DNA from: Chionis minor
Lineage: Eukaryota > Chordata > Aves > Charadriiformes > Chionididae
Assembly: GCA_013398295.1 (NCBI GenBank)
Contig: VZSF01001520.1
Location: 564,566 to 628,565 of the forward strand
Length of the DNA stretch: 64,000 bases
Reading direction: 5' to 3'
The translations under genes were made by a program, and so were the position numbers. Positions 48,556 through 59,400 of the stretch are shown piece by piece (within the stretch, counting starts at the first letter, position 1; every line of letters starts with the position of its first letter). Below the pieces are notes generated by a model that was not told where the DNA came from, made no database searches, and was given only the letters and a program-made list of their open reading frames with translations.

Positions 48556-51500
48556 CTGCCTTCGTGGTCATGATCCTATGCCAGCAACCAGGAAAGCAGA
48601 TAATACTCTCCACTGTTGGTGCCGTGATTTAGCTGTATCCCTGGCTGTCCCACCGAATGCAGAGTCTTGCAGCTCTGTTCAAGGAGCTCTACAGGCCTCT
48701 GAATCTATCAGAGGGATCCAGTCAGTCGTGCCAAATGATTTCCCAAGGTGTGTTTTGATGTTTAAAGCCAGATGTGGTGCTATCTGTGAAGAATGAATTG
48801 ACGTATGCTTGTCAACCTGCTTCTTAAAGTGGCCCGTTAAGTACGCTTGACAAACTATTTGCACTAATACTTCTCTTGCAAGGGTTTCACTTGACTCCTG
48901 TTTGTCAAAAATTCACTGTTAAATGTTGAGAGTAGTTGCTGTCCTTTGAGGAGGAAGAGGTAATTTCAAGTGCTCACACAGCAAAACGTGTCAAGTTGGG
49001 TTCTAAGTTATGATTCCTCTAACCAAGCAGCTGATCATCCTTTGCTTATGATCTTGGTAAAGTCAGTGGTACTCTGCTGAAAGATCATTAAAGGTTTGGA
49101 TGCTTTTATTGGTTTGTTTGGGTTTTGCAGAGCTTCCTTTAACATTCAACATTGTGTTGTTATTCATATTAAGAATATTGCTCATTGATTAAATCTAGGA
49201 CAGATGAAGTAAGCCCTACTTTTAATTAAGGTACTTGGCAGCACCTATATTAATGGTGCCAGTGGGTGCTGAGAGTTTATTTCAAATGCAAATCGTTGGT
49301 ATATCGGGGGTGGACTTTTTAAAGATAGAAAGCTGGATGCAGGAGAAAAATTGGAACTGGATTTTGAGATTTACATCCTTGGCATGTTTTTTAAACCATG
49401 CTTTCTTTTTATGGAAGTAAATAATTTTTCTGCCGCTCTTAATGTATAGCACACTGTGTATCTGCATAATCATGAAGTAAGTTTCATGTTTTCAGACCAA
49501 GAGTTTCCTTAGTTCCTTTGTTTGGACATTACAAAGCAGAGAACTGTGTTTTACTGCTCAAATGGCAATACATGCCTGGCCTGTCGTGTAACTAGAGGAG
49601 GCTTTCAAAGCCTGAAGTACAATCCTGTTTTTCTGGCAGTAAGTGAGAGGCCAAAGCTGATGAATTGTTGGGTGTTTCACTTTGAAGAGGTTTTTGTATC
49701 TGTGGTACATGCAGAGCGTAGCTGGGAACCTTGTTATAATACGCTTGCCATGGGACTTGTTGAAGACACTCTACCATAGTGTTTTGTTTCTGGGGAGGTT
49801 TCTATCTTTTGACTAGGGACAGATTTAGACATTGTTTTGGGATTTTTGCAAGAGGCTAGTGCAGTAAACACTGCTTAACATCTCTGGAACTGTAGTTCTG
49901 CGCTGATGTTATCAGCCCCCCTCGACTCAAACAGTATGAAGACTGTTTTGCCTTGATTACACCGTAAGATTTTCCCAAATGAAGTTTATCTGGCTCTATA
50001 TCGGCAGTCTGAATCTTTCAGAGTTTATGGCTGGTTATGTAGCTGAGGAAGGCTGGTTCTTTTTCCTTTCTTCCCAGGTGTAGGCATTTGGAACACCCTA
50101 GGAATACAAAGTGTTTCTTTTATGCACAGTGTGTTATTTTTCAGCCATCTTTCCAGGGAATAGAGCAACACCAGGGTATAACGCATAGAATTCCCATGTG
50201 GAGGAAAATCAGCTCATCTGAAAAAGCTGCCCAATATGTCAAAGTCCTTACTTGAATTATCTGCTGTGTATTTACATTTGGGACATAATGTATTCACCCT
50301 GTTGACATTCTGAGAGTTGCTCTGTTAGGTAATGTTTTTTTCTTAAATGTCGCACTGACAACATAAACTCTGAGATGTTAAAACTGATGATGCAGATATT
50401 AACTCATTGTGTTGAGTATCAGATGATTACATACGCATTACCAGAAGTACTTAAATATTAAAGGCTGAATAAATTAACTGGATTATCAAACTAAAAGGAT
50501 GAAAGGCAAGGAGTGGGCTAGGAAGGCAGGAAGACAGCTGATGTGGGAGGGAATATGCCAGAGAGGCTAAAAAATTGTATGGCAAGATGTCACTCTAGAC
50601 TGAGCAGCTGGTAGTTCAGAAACAGCAAATGGAGTTTCAGTGTTCTGAATTTATGAATTGTTACTGTGAAAGTATTGTTTTAATGTTAATAAATGTGAAA
50701 TAAATGAGAGCTGAAGATGGAGCACGCAGTAGTGGAGTGTTAGTAGATAAATGAATTGGGAATTAAGGCAATCAAATTCTCTTCATCGAGTTCCCACAGA
50801 CTTTCTGTTTCTCTTGAGTGTGTTGATTAGTCAGGTGTTAATTATACACACTTTTGTCTATATTGGGTATAAATAGTAGGAAAAGTGGCAGTGGGGATCT
50901 GCAAGAAGGATCATGAAAGCAGTTCCTGCTCAGAGTTGTGTGAGCTGTGGGAATGGGAAAGGTTTTGCTTGGAGAAGCCATTCCTGACCTCTCTCTTTTC
51001 CCTCAAGATCTAATTTCAGAGAAATGTGAGCAACATGAGATGCATCTGACAAAACAGAGAAAGATAAACTGAAGCGATGTCCTCCAGAGTAGTATTGCCA
51101 CAACAGAAGGCTTGTGTCCAAGCTTTGGTTTGCTACACAAAATAATCAGGGCTCTGATAAGGCCTTTGTAAACACTCTGATTTTGGAGCCAAATGATACG
51201 TCGGTTGCTCTGTACCTAGTTCCGCGGGGACCTCCGTGACTTTATTCAACAGTCAAAGCATAAGTGGTTTAAAAGGGGTGAAGGCAAAGCTCTTTCTTGT
51301 AGTATCTGTCGCTTTGGATGTGTGGATTGTCCCTAGTTTAGGTTTTTCCCCTTTCAGCAGGGAAGAGGAGGAAGCAAGAATTAAAGGAGAAACTCATTGA
51401 AGCAGGTTGTTAATTCATATTGCCAGTCTTGGTGAAAACAGAGTTTCTTCTGTTGGATCCATTTGTATCTGAAAAGCACGGTTTTTGGGATCACGTACTT

Positions 51501-52457
51501 GGGCAGAATCTTGCAGAACATGAAAACTGTAGTGAGGAAGTTGTATTCCCCAGCCACGTGGACTGAGGTGTCCTTTTGAACCTTATAAAAAAACTGTAAT
51601 TTTTGTGGTTGTGCAGCCAGGGTGGCCAGGCTGTTAGTGCAAGTGCAGGGGCTTCAGGGTTTTGGCAAAGAATGGCTACTGTTTGATACAAGATGTACTG
51701 TCTCAGCAAGCAAAATAAGCTGTACTAAATAAAGCATTTATAAACTAGTATTTAACTACAGCTTGGATTTTTCTGCCATTCTTTAATTATCATTTTCTTA
51801 GTGTTTGAAAAAAAGATTTTTCTAGTAAAATAGTTCGTGTATAGATGGGGCTTTAGAAAATATGCATTAGTACCTTCATTAATGTCCTTTTATTTTATGG
51901 GTTTCTGTTCCCAAATTAGTGCGTACAAACTTCTTAGGACTCTAGCAAGCAATGCTTTTTTTTAATGCATAAGACAAAGGATAGGGGTTTTTGTTAATTC
52001 ATCTCCATTTCATGGAAAACTACTTAAGTTACAGTTTACATTAACATCAAAGAGAGTTAAATTTTTGACTCAAGGTGTTTTCTAAGGAAAATCACAAACA
52101 CAGGTTTTTGAAGGAATGACATGCTTTGACACTTGTGTAAACAAAGAAATTATTTCCTAGGCAATAGGTTCAGTTGTAGTAAATCCTAAATCCCAATGTG
52201 TTGGATTAATGAAATGTAGATATAGTGTCTTTTAGCCAACATCAACATTATGTGTAATTGTGAAGTTTGACAGAAGGGACATGCAGTTACCAAAGAGGAA
52301 GAGAGGCAGAGAGAGAAAAGGCTTGACCAGTCAATTTCCAGATCACTGATTAAAATTAGGACTCATTCACCTTATATTCTTGGCCCAGTGTGTTTTTTCT
52401 GAGACTCAGTCTGACTACATTGAGTATATGCCTGTTGTAGGATCATTTGTTTCTTCT

Positions 52458-52535
52458 TTATATATATATATTTTTATATGTGTGTGTCTATATGTGTGTG
52501 TATATATGCACACAGATATATGTGTGGGTGTATAG
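52458..52535. repeat. Compound (TA)n/(TG)n microsatellite
   Basis: Alternating TATATATATATA, TGTGTGTG, TATATATG and CACACAG blocks over about 78 bases in intron 1 of SLC25A33, 0.7 kb before exon 2. Probably length-polymorphic. Confidence 0.9.
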
Positions 52536-53247
52536 TATTTTATTTTTGTCCTGCTGTTATCGAACTACGGGAATTCTGTTCTTCAGTAGCCTTTTTGTCC
52601 AGTTACCTCTGTTTAGCCACCCTCCTTCTCATCTTCCCCCACCTCCAAAAAAAGTAGTTGATATCTGTCGTTTTTAAGAGGACCTAACTCAGTGTAGTTT
52701 TGATATTTGTTACTTCTGTAGAAGGCTGTTTTAATCATAAGTTGTGAAATGGTGAAGAATTGTATCGCTGTGTTTTCAGGCTATAGTGTCCTAATCCCCA
52801 GCGGCTTGTTCTCATCTGCCAGCTTCCTGCTTCCCATAAGAAAAATCCATTCAAGGGTATGTCTGTTTTAGGACAACAACCTCTGAAACATGGATGCCTC
52901 TGAAGTTTTTACAGGCAGAATTCCAAGTCCTGGCAGAACATGGGACAAGCAGATGGTCAGTCAGGGATTTTTTTGTTAGTGCTGGTTATCATCTTTGTGT
53001 TTACCAATCTCGTCACTACACATGATCATTATAACAGTTTCTCAACCTCCTCTCCCCTGCCCCAGGGCTTGGGAACTCTCCTCCTTTTGCCTAATGCCGA
53101 AATTGCCCTGCTTCCTAATAATTTGTCCACAATGCGGAGCAACTGGAGACACATCTTCAGATTTCATTTATACGCCATGCTGTGATTTGACACGTCCGTG
53201 CAGCTGTGTTTTCCTGACTCTGTCTTCTGTTTAATTGTATTTCACAG

Positions 53248-53427
53248 ATGCGGAGGAACAGTTGGTGCCATCTTTACGTGTCCCTTAGAGGTAATAAAGA
53301 CTAGGCTCCAGTCTTCAAAGCTCGCCTTCCGGACTGTCTACTACTCTCAAGTCCAGTTGGGGACCATCAGTGGTGAAGGAATGGTCAGGCCAACGTCTGT
53401 GTCGCCCGGGCTCTTTAGTGTTCTCAA
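53248..53427 (+). CDS. SLC25A33: SLC25A33 exon 2
   Basis: 180 bases between a TTTCACAG acceptor and a GTGAGT donor. It begins with the last base of a split glycine codon and continues [20 protein letters not shown], which is the first transmembrane helix and first carrier signature (PLEVIK). It then covers the loop with [19 protein letters not shown], and ends with AA of a split lysine codon. The longer loop ([13 protein letters not shown]) distinguishes this paralogue from SLC25A36. The preceding codon (GG-) must come from exon 1, which is not visible. Confidence 0.96.
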
Positions 53428-56400
53428 GTGAGTACTGCTCCTCCTGTCATTCACTGTTGCTTGACACCAGTGATCTGAGTTTCAGTTCCTCTGTGCAAAC
53501 ATGGAATGCAGATTTGGCTCCAGACTTGCACCGGAACCATTCATGTCAGTTGGGCTTCTGCCGTCAGCGGTAGAAAAATAAATTATTCTTTTAAAAACAC
53601 ATACATATTCAGGACTCCTGAGCGTTCCTTTGAACCGCCACAGAAATTTGTTTCCACCACTTAGAAACTTTCCAAAGTGAATTGATTTGTATAAGCGTTT
53701 GGAGGTGTTATTTTTAAGTTGTCCCCCCACATTTAGGGGTTTTGGTAGCTATGAATTCCTAGGGATCAATACGCAGGACGTACTGTAAACTCTTGATATG
53801 CCTTAGCTTATGGGAACTATCACAGAAAATATTCTGGAGGAAAGGGCTTTTTCTCTTTTTCAGCGCTGAGAAGTGTCGTCTTTGTCTCTTACTGGGAATA
53901 ATTGTCTCAATAATTTACTGTCTCCTTTGAGCATTGGAACAGGTAATCCTTACTAGCTGGAGCAAATTCTTGTCAAACGATTGAAGGACTGAATAAGCCA
54001 TATACCCTGTCTTTTTTTTTTTTTTTCTGAAGCCATTCCCAGTTTACTTTCAGTAGCTAGTAGAGATACTTGTTCCTATTGCTGCCCAGGCTATTTACCT
54101 GTTTGATGGAGGAAAGTTTTAATTCCTCTCTTGAAGCTCTCTCTCTTTGGAGCATCCTATAAAAAGGAGAGACTGTAGCTTTTCCTTCACCTTAATGGAC
54201 CAGCCCTGTAACAAGATTTCTGATTCTCTGCACTTAGTGATACGTCAGCCCCTCATCTGTCTTTAAAGCCGGCCCTGCTTTGAGCATGAGTTCGAACGAG
54301 ATGACCTGCAGAATTCTGTGTTCCCCTATGTTTGAAGTTATGCTTGTCTGCTCTCTTGTGTGGATGATCTATAACTGAAATTTATAGGAGTGGGGGAAGG
54401 ACACTTTTTGCAAAAGCCATGTAACTAAAATGCAGTGTCTAATTAGGGTCTTGGAAGCTTTTATCTTTTCCTCAGCTATAGCTGACTTAACGAGCTCTCC
54501 TCTGCTGTTAGATGTTGTCTCTGCCAATTATTGTTATGCATCAATTCTGTTTATACCTGTATTACTTAGGCTTTCTGTTAAAAGCCTTCTGTGTGGTTCA
54601 GACTGCAGCAGTTGATGCTCCAGCTGTTCCCTTTTCAGATGCATATTCATAAAGAAGAGGAATTATGAAATCACGTAGCTCACGACTGCTGAATAGTTTT
54701 ACCAGCAACTCTGAAATCTAAATCTCTACTAGCTCATTTCTTATCACAGCACCATAAGCTTATGGTTCAGAGCTCATGCAAATGGCTTGAGTTTATTTGG
54801 ATCACTGGGCACCCCAGGGTGATGCAGAGAGGTCCTGTTTAGATTGGGTAGCAGAAATGCCAAAGAAAAGACTGGCTGGGGCAGGGAGTTGCATGGTTCT
54901 GCGGGAGGCCGGCAGGCTTGGCAGGGGGCCGGAGAAGAAGCTGTGGTTATGTAAAAGCACTGTGCTAATTCAGATTCTCTGCAGAGCTGGCTGGCTAGAG
55001 TCATTCAGGGGCAGGAGTTTCTCTGTTGTAAACAGCGCTGCTTTCTCCTGCCAAACATTTCTTTGTCTACTCAGAGGTGAGTCTAGAGCAATTCGTGACT
55101 GAAAAATATAAGGTAGTGCCAGTTGCCTTTGGGTTTCATCTCCTTTCCCTTGCTACCTTTTCACCTTGCAGCATGGGACTTAAGACTTTAGGCAGCTGTA
55201 GCTAAAGGAAGTGAAAACTTCAAGGCACGAGGCTCTTAATTCATCCATCCTCTTGGCCATCTTTTTCTGGGGTTGTCTCTTTTTTTTTGTAGGAGAGAGG
55301 AAATGATTTAAAATTGGTTCAACCATTTAATATATTTATTAAGATCATTACATTTGTTAACTGTGATCTTGATTTCATTTCACTTCAGGAAGTGCTCAGC
55401 TGCATATATCACCAAGTTTTTGACCTGCTTATTTCAGAGGACTGAGAAGCGAGAGCAGAATATTTATGCTGTCATTCCTCTGCAGGCAGCATTTGCAAAA
55501 AACAGAAATTGCTATTGATTATGATCTTTCTGATAAAATACAAATGTCTGAAGAAAGAAGTGAGGTTAGGTCTCTTGCTTTTACTCTTTCATCCCTTTCT
55601 CAGCCCTGGTCATGCATGCATTGCTGAACTGGATACTGCTTGGGCTTTCTGGTTTGGGAAAACTGTATGGCTAAAGAAGCAACCTAAAAAATGGCTCTCT
55701 AAGATTTAAAGGTGTTGAGTATGAAAGCACCTTAACTGCTCTAAATAGAAAGTAAGTAGGTACTCAGGAGGGCAGGTTAAGCCTGCTGCTGAATAGAAGG
55801 CACTCCAGAAGGACATGCTGTTTTTGTCTAATCCATTTAAGATTCTGATGAGTCACCCCAGCTGGAATCTGCAGTCGTGACTGTTAAGTGACAAAGAACA
55901 AGTAGTTGGTGGATCTGTCTCCTTGGAGACACTCAGCCCTGGAGTTCACACAGAAAGTTTAACTCTGCTGCAGAAAAAGTGTTTCAGAAGCTCCTGTATC
56001 ATCATCTGTGTAATGAGCTTAGGTTTGGAATCTGTGGGAAACGTTCTCAACAGTGCTAATGACCTAGAAAGCAAATTCTGAAAATTGGCAGTTCCAACAG
56101 GTGCACATGAACTACCCATGGAGTCCAGCGTTATCTGGATTTTCTTGCACGGTTTTCACATGGTGAGTTCAGTTAAGAGGGCTGCCGTCGAACGGATTGT
56201 GCACTGAAATCCCAGTGATTACTGGACCATACCTGGCCTTCACTGGTGAACATTTGGCTGTTGTTTTAGTCCTGGTAAATACGTCTGCTGTTAGTAGTGC
56301 AAGTCATTTGTAAGATAAGTCTTTTTTAATGAGGCACTTCAGTAAGGTATTGTACAAAATTTGGCAGCTGCTGGGGAAGCTGCCCAAGCAGCTGATCCTC

Positions 56401-59400
56401 AGAGAGGCCCTAGCCCAGCGTGCCTTCTAAGGTGTGCGGGAGGATGGGTGGAAGTGGCTTTGGAAACTTGGTGTCGTGGTTTGTAGCAATTGCAGACGTG
56501 CAGGAAAGCATCATTTGGTCATCTCCCTGCTTTACACCTGATCACGAAGTCCAGTCCTGACAGCGACTCGCAGCGGTACCTCTGTAGTTGGAGCTTACCT
56601 GGCCAAGACGATATGAACTCTTTTGAACGCTCTCAAAACCAGACACCCCTAAACTACCTGGGGAGGCATAGCTTGGAGTATGGTTGCTACATTCAGCTTT
56701 CACCTGGGGAGAAAAACCACATGACTACATAATTGTGAAGGGGAAAAGGATTTCTTTTCTTCTTGTCTCTATACAGGAAGTCTATACAGACTCCTCAATG
56801 GCTTAGATACAGAGAATGCCAAAAATATTCTTTATTCATCAGAGGCAACTATTGGATTCTCCATGAAACATTAATTCAGCTCCTGACAGCTCTCAGAGAA
56901 CAGAAATTATAACCTTGTGCCATGTGACACACATTTGCTTGTAGTGTACTGAAGTTTTATGGTATAGTGGTTTTTATTCAGTAGTGCGTAATTCTGCTGA
57001 TTTTTCAAGTACATTATGTAGCTTAAAAGCTAATAGCTTCACAGTTAATACTTACTGCTTTTGTACAGTTCAACTGACTGACTGACCGACAGAACAAGAA
57101 GCATAACTTTTAACCCAAATACTATCTTTTTTTTTTTTCCCCTCCCCCTGTTTGTTTTGATTTTTAAGGTCAATTCTGGAAAAAGAAGGACCAAGGTCAC
57201 TCTTCCGAGGGCTGGGTCCAAACTTGGTTGGAGTTGCACCATCAAGGTAAATAGTTAAACTATTGCTAAAAGACACATTTAAGGTAACAAGCCAAATGTT
57301 GTAGTGTGTCTGTGATTCAGAAGAATAGGTCATGAAGTTATCCCATCTGTAAACTGAGATTTGTGCATGTATACTGCATAGGATACATACCAAGGAATAA
57401 TTCTGAAAACCTGCTTTACACTTGTATAACACTAGAAGGTGCAGATTCAATAGGGCACTTGAATTCCAAGTCATTGCAGGAGCTACTTATCAAGCTACTT
57501 GCTTGAGAAAATAAGAAAAAGTAGTGCAGAAAAACCTATAGGATTAATACTTGCATTCTGATATGATCTGCCACTTCCCTGCGAATACATAAAAGTGCTT
57601 GCCAAACACTGAGTAGGAGCTAGATGCCAGGGGAGAGGAGTACCTATCTGGTCCTTGATTGCCTAAATTCTTCTCAGATGAAAAGCTGCACCTGAGGGAG
57701 AAGGACTTGTGTTGCTGCCACATAACCCCAAAAGCGGGTGCCCCTTTTACTTTTTTTTTTTTTTTTTAAACAGCAACAACAAAAGTAGCTACAAAGTTTG
57801 TTTGTTTTTGGAAGTCTTACAGCCACCTGAATGGTTTCCACGTTGTACCTATGACTGCCCTGTTTTTGGCAGGGCTAAAGATCTTTGTGCCTAGCAAATG
57901 TTAAAACTTGTTAGCAATCAGGAAATTGGCAGATGTTCTCTTCCTGGAATTGAACCAGTTAAAAAGGAACTTGAAGAGTGGTGTACTCCCTCTCTGGCCT
58001 CTTGCCTAGTAGGTAGGACGTTCCCCCTGGAAGCGGGGAATCCTATTTCTGTACAGGTAAATCTTTGCAGCAGGGATCTGAATCCAGGACCGCCTGCTTT
58101 TTTATGCAGCTCACTCATGTTGTCTTTTGTGTTCCTTCATACTCTTCATAAGACTGGAGCAAGGTACTGTATGGAAATTCTCAAATTGTAGCCACCAAAA
58201 TCCACCTTTTTCTAGCAGTTCACTTCAGGGAGCTGTGATCTGAACATACTTGGTTCAGACAGCTTCTCACTCCTCATGCGGACTGCTGCAGATCATCTGA
58301 GCTTCCTGCATCCCTATGCATTGTGTAGGGATTTAAGGTGTGTAAAACTCTTACTTCGGCACAGAGTTAAGTGTCTAAAGGATGAAGTGCTGCTAACATA
58401 GATAATGGTGCTGAACAAATTTATGGAAAACATAGCCTCTGAGTGGGAAAGTGACAGTCCCAAGTTTACAAAGTGTGTTTAATGCCAGAGCTGATGTAGG
58501 TATTGGAACTAACTTGCTTTGTCTGCAAGGCTGTGTTGCCTCCCAACTCAGAGGTGTGGAAGTAAAATATTTCTCCCCTTGGGGGTGTCAGTTCTGAGGG
58601 AGGCACTGTAGCGTAAAGACAAAAAACCACAACTGTGTCCTTGTAGATGGAAGCAGTCATGTGGAGGCCTCTCTGGAGAGAAAGTCTTGTTTTTCAGGGA
58701 GGAGGGGAATAGTAATATATCTAATTTGAAGTTGTATATGTTATATTGCTTTTCTTCTCTCTTTCCCTCTCCCTGCACCCCACAGAGCTGTCTATTTTGC
58801 ATGCTACTCCAAAGCCAAAGAGCGATTTAATGGCATTTTTGTGCCCAACAGCAACATTGTGCACATCTGTTCCGCGGGCTTGGCAGGTATGTATTTGTAA
58901 CTCGGCTCGGCAGGTATGTATTTGTAACTCGTCTTCGCGTGGTCTGCAGCAGTACCCCAGCCTCCAGCCCCTCGCCGACAGCAGGCAGCACATGCATGTG
59001 TTGCTGTGTGGCTCCGAGATGCACCTTCAGTCTTTGAAGTATTTATTCCAATTTGTTGTTGCTACAAGACTTCTTCTATCCCTCTCAATAGTTAGGAAAT
59101 TAACAGAATGAATTATAAGGTGGGGGCTGGACTTTTAGTCTGTACAGGACGTAGGCTAACAGACCAGTCTTGGCCGACAGCTCTGGCTAGCTGTGCTGTA
59201 TGAATGAGTACAAAGGCCAGTATGTGGTGTGTTCAGAAAATGTCCACTGTGTTGGAGGCTGTGTATGTCAGAAAACATTAGAACCTATTGCAAGGTATAG
59301 GAAGATACTCTTTCTAAGAAATATATCCAGCTGTGTTCTTCGTTAAAGGGTGAGATCAGGAGAGGTGACTTGAGTTCATCAAGCAGCAATACTGTTGTTA

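Larger units (their letters stand above)
44637..53247 (+). other. SLC25A33: SLC25A33 intron 1 (left boundary uncertain)
   Basis: From the right edge of the gap to the exon 2 acceptor. The first 250 bases are still island-like and may include 5' UTR. The rest is AT-rich intron with a short sense CR1 3' end (46926-46972), an antisense CR1 (48212-48555), a T run at 45386-45400 and a mixed TA/TG microsatellite at 52458-52535. No other exon is recognisable. Confidence 0.7.
57247..58785 (+). other. SLC25A33: SLC25A33 intron 3
   Basis: 1539 bases, GTAAAT donor and CCCCACAG acceptor, phase 2. It holds a T run (57751-57767) and two old tRNA/MIR-like relics in opposite orientations (58003-58130 and 58448-58560). 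Confidence 0.9.

Noticed and set aside
48359..48796. 145-codon forward open frame in intron 1
   Set aside because: Its first half is the antisense reading of a CR1 element and the rest has no recognisable peptide.
56471..56490. TGTCGTGGTTTGTAGC as another LTR start
   Set aside because: Only the first 11 bases agree with the LTR-like start at 43280 and nothing further follows.
58003..58090. Possible tRNA gene
   Set aside because: A- and B-box-like phrases are degenerate and too far apart, and no cloverleaf can be drawn. It is better explained as an old tRNA-derived SINE.
58746..59111. 121-codon forward open frame overlapping exon 4
   Set aside because: It is in a different frame from the conserved SLC25A33 peptide of exon 4 and continues into the donor duplication and intron.
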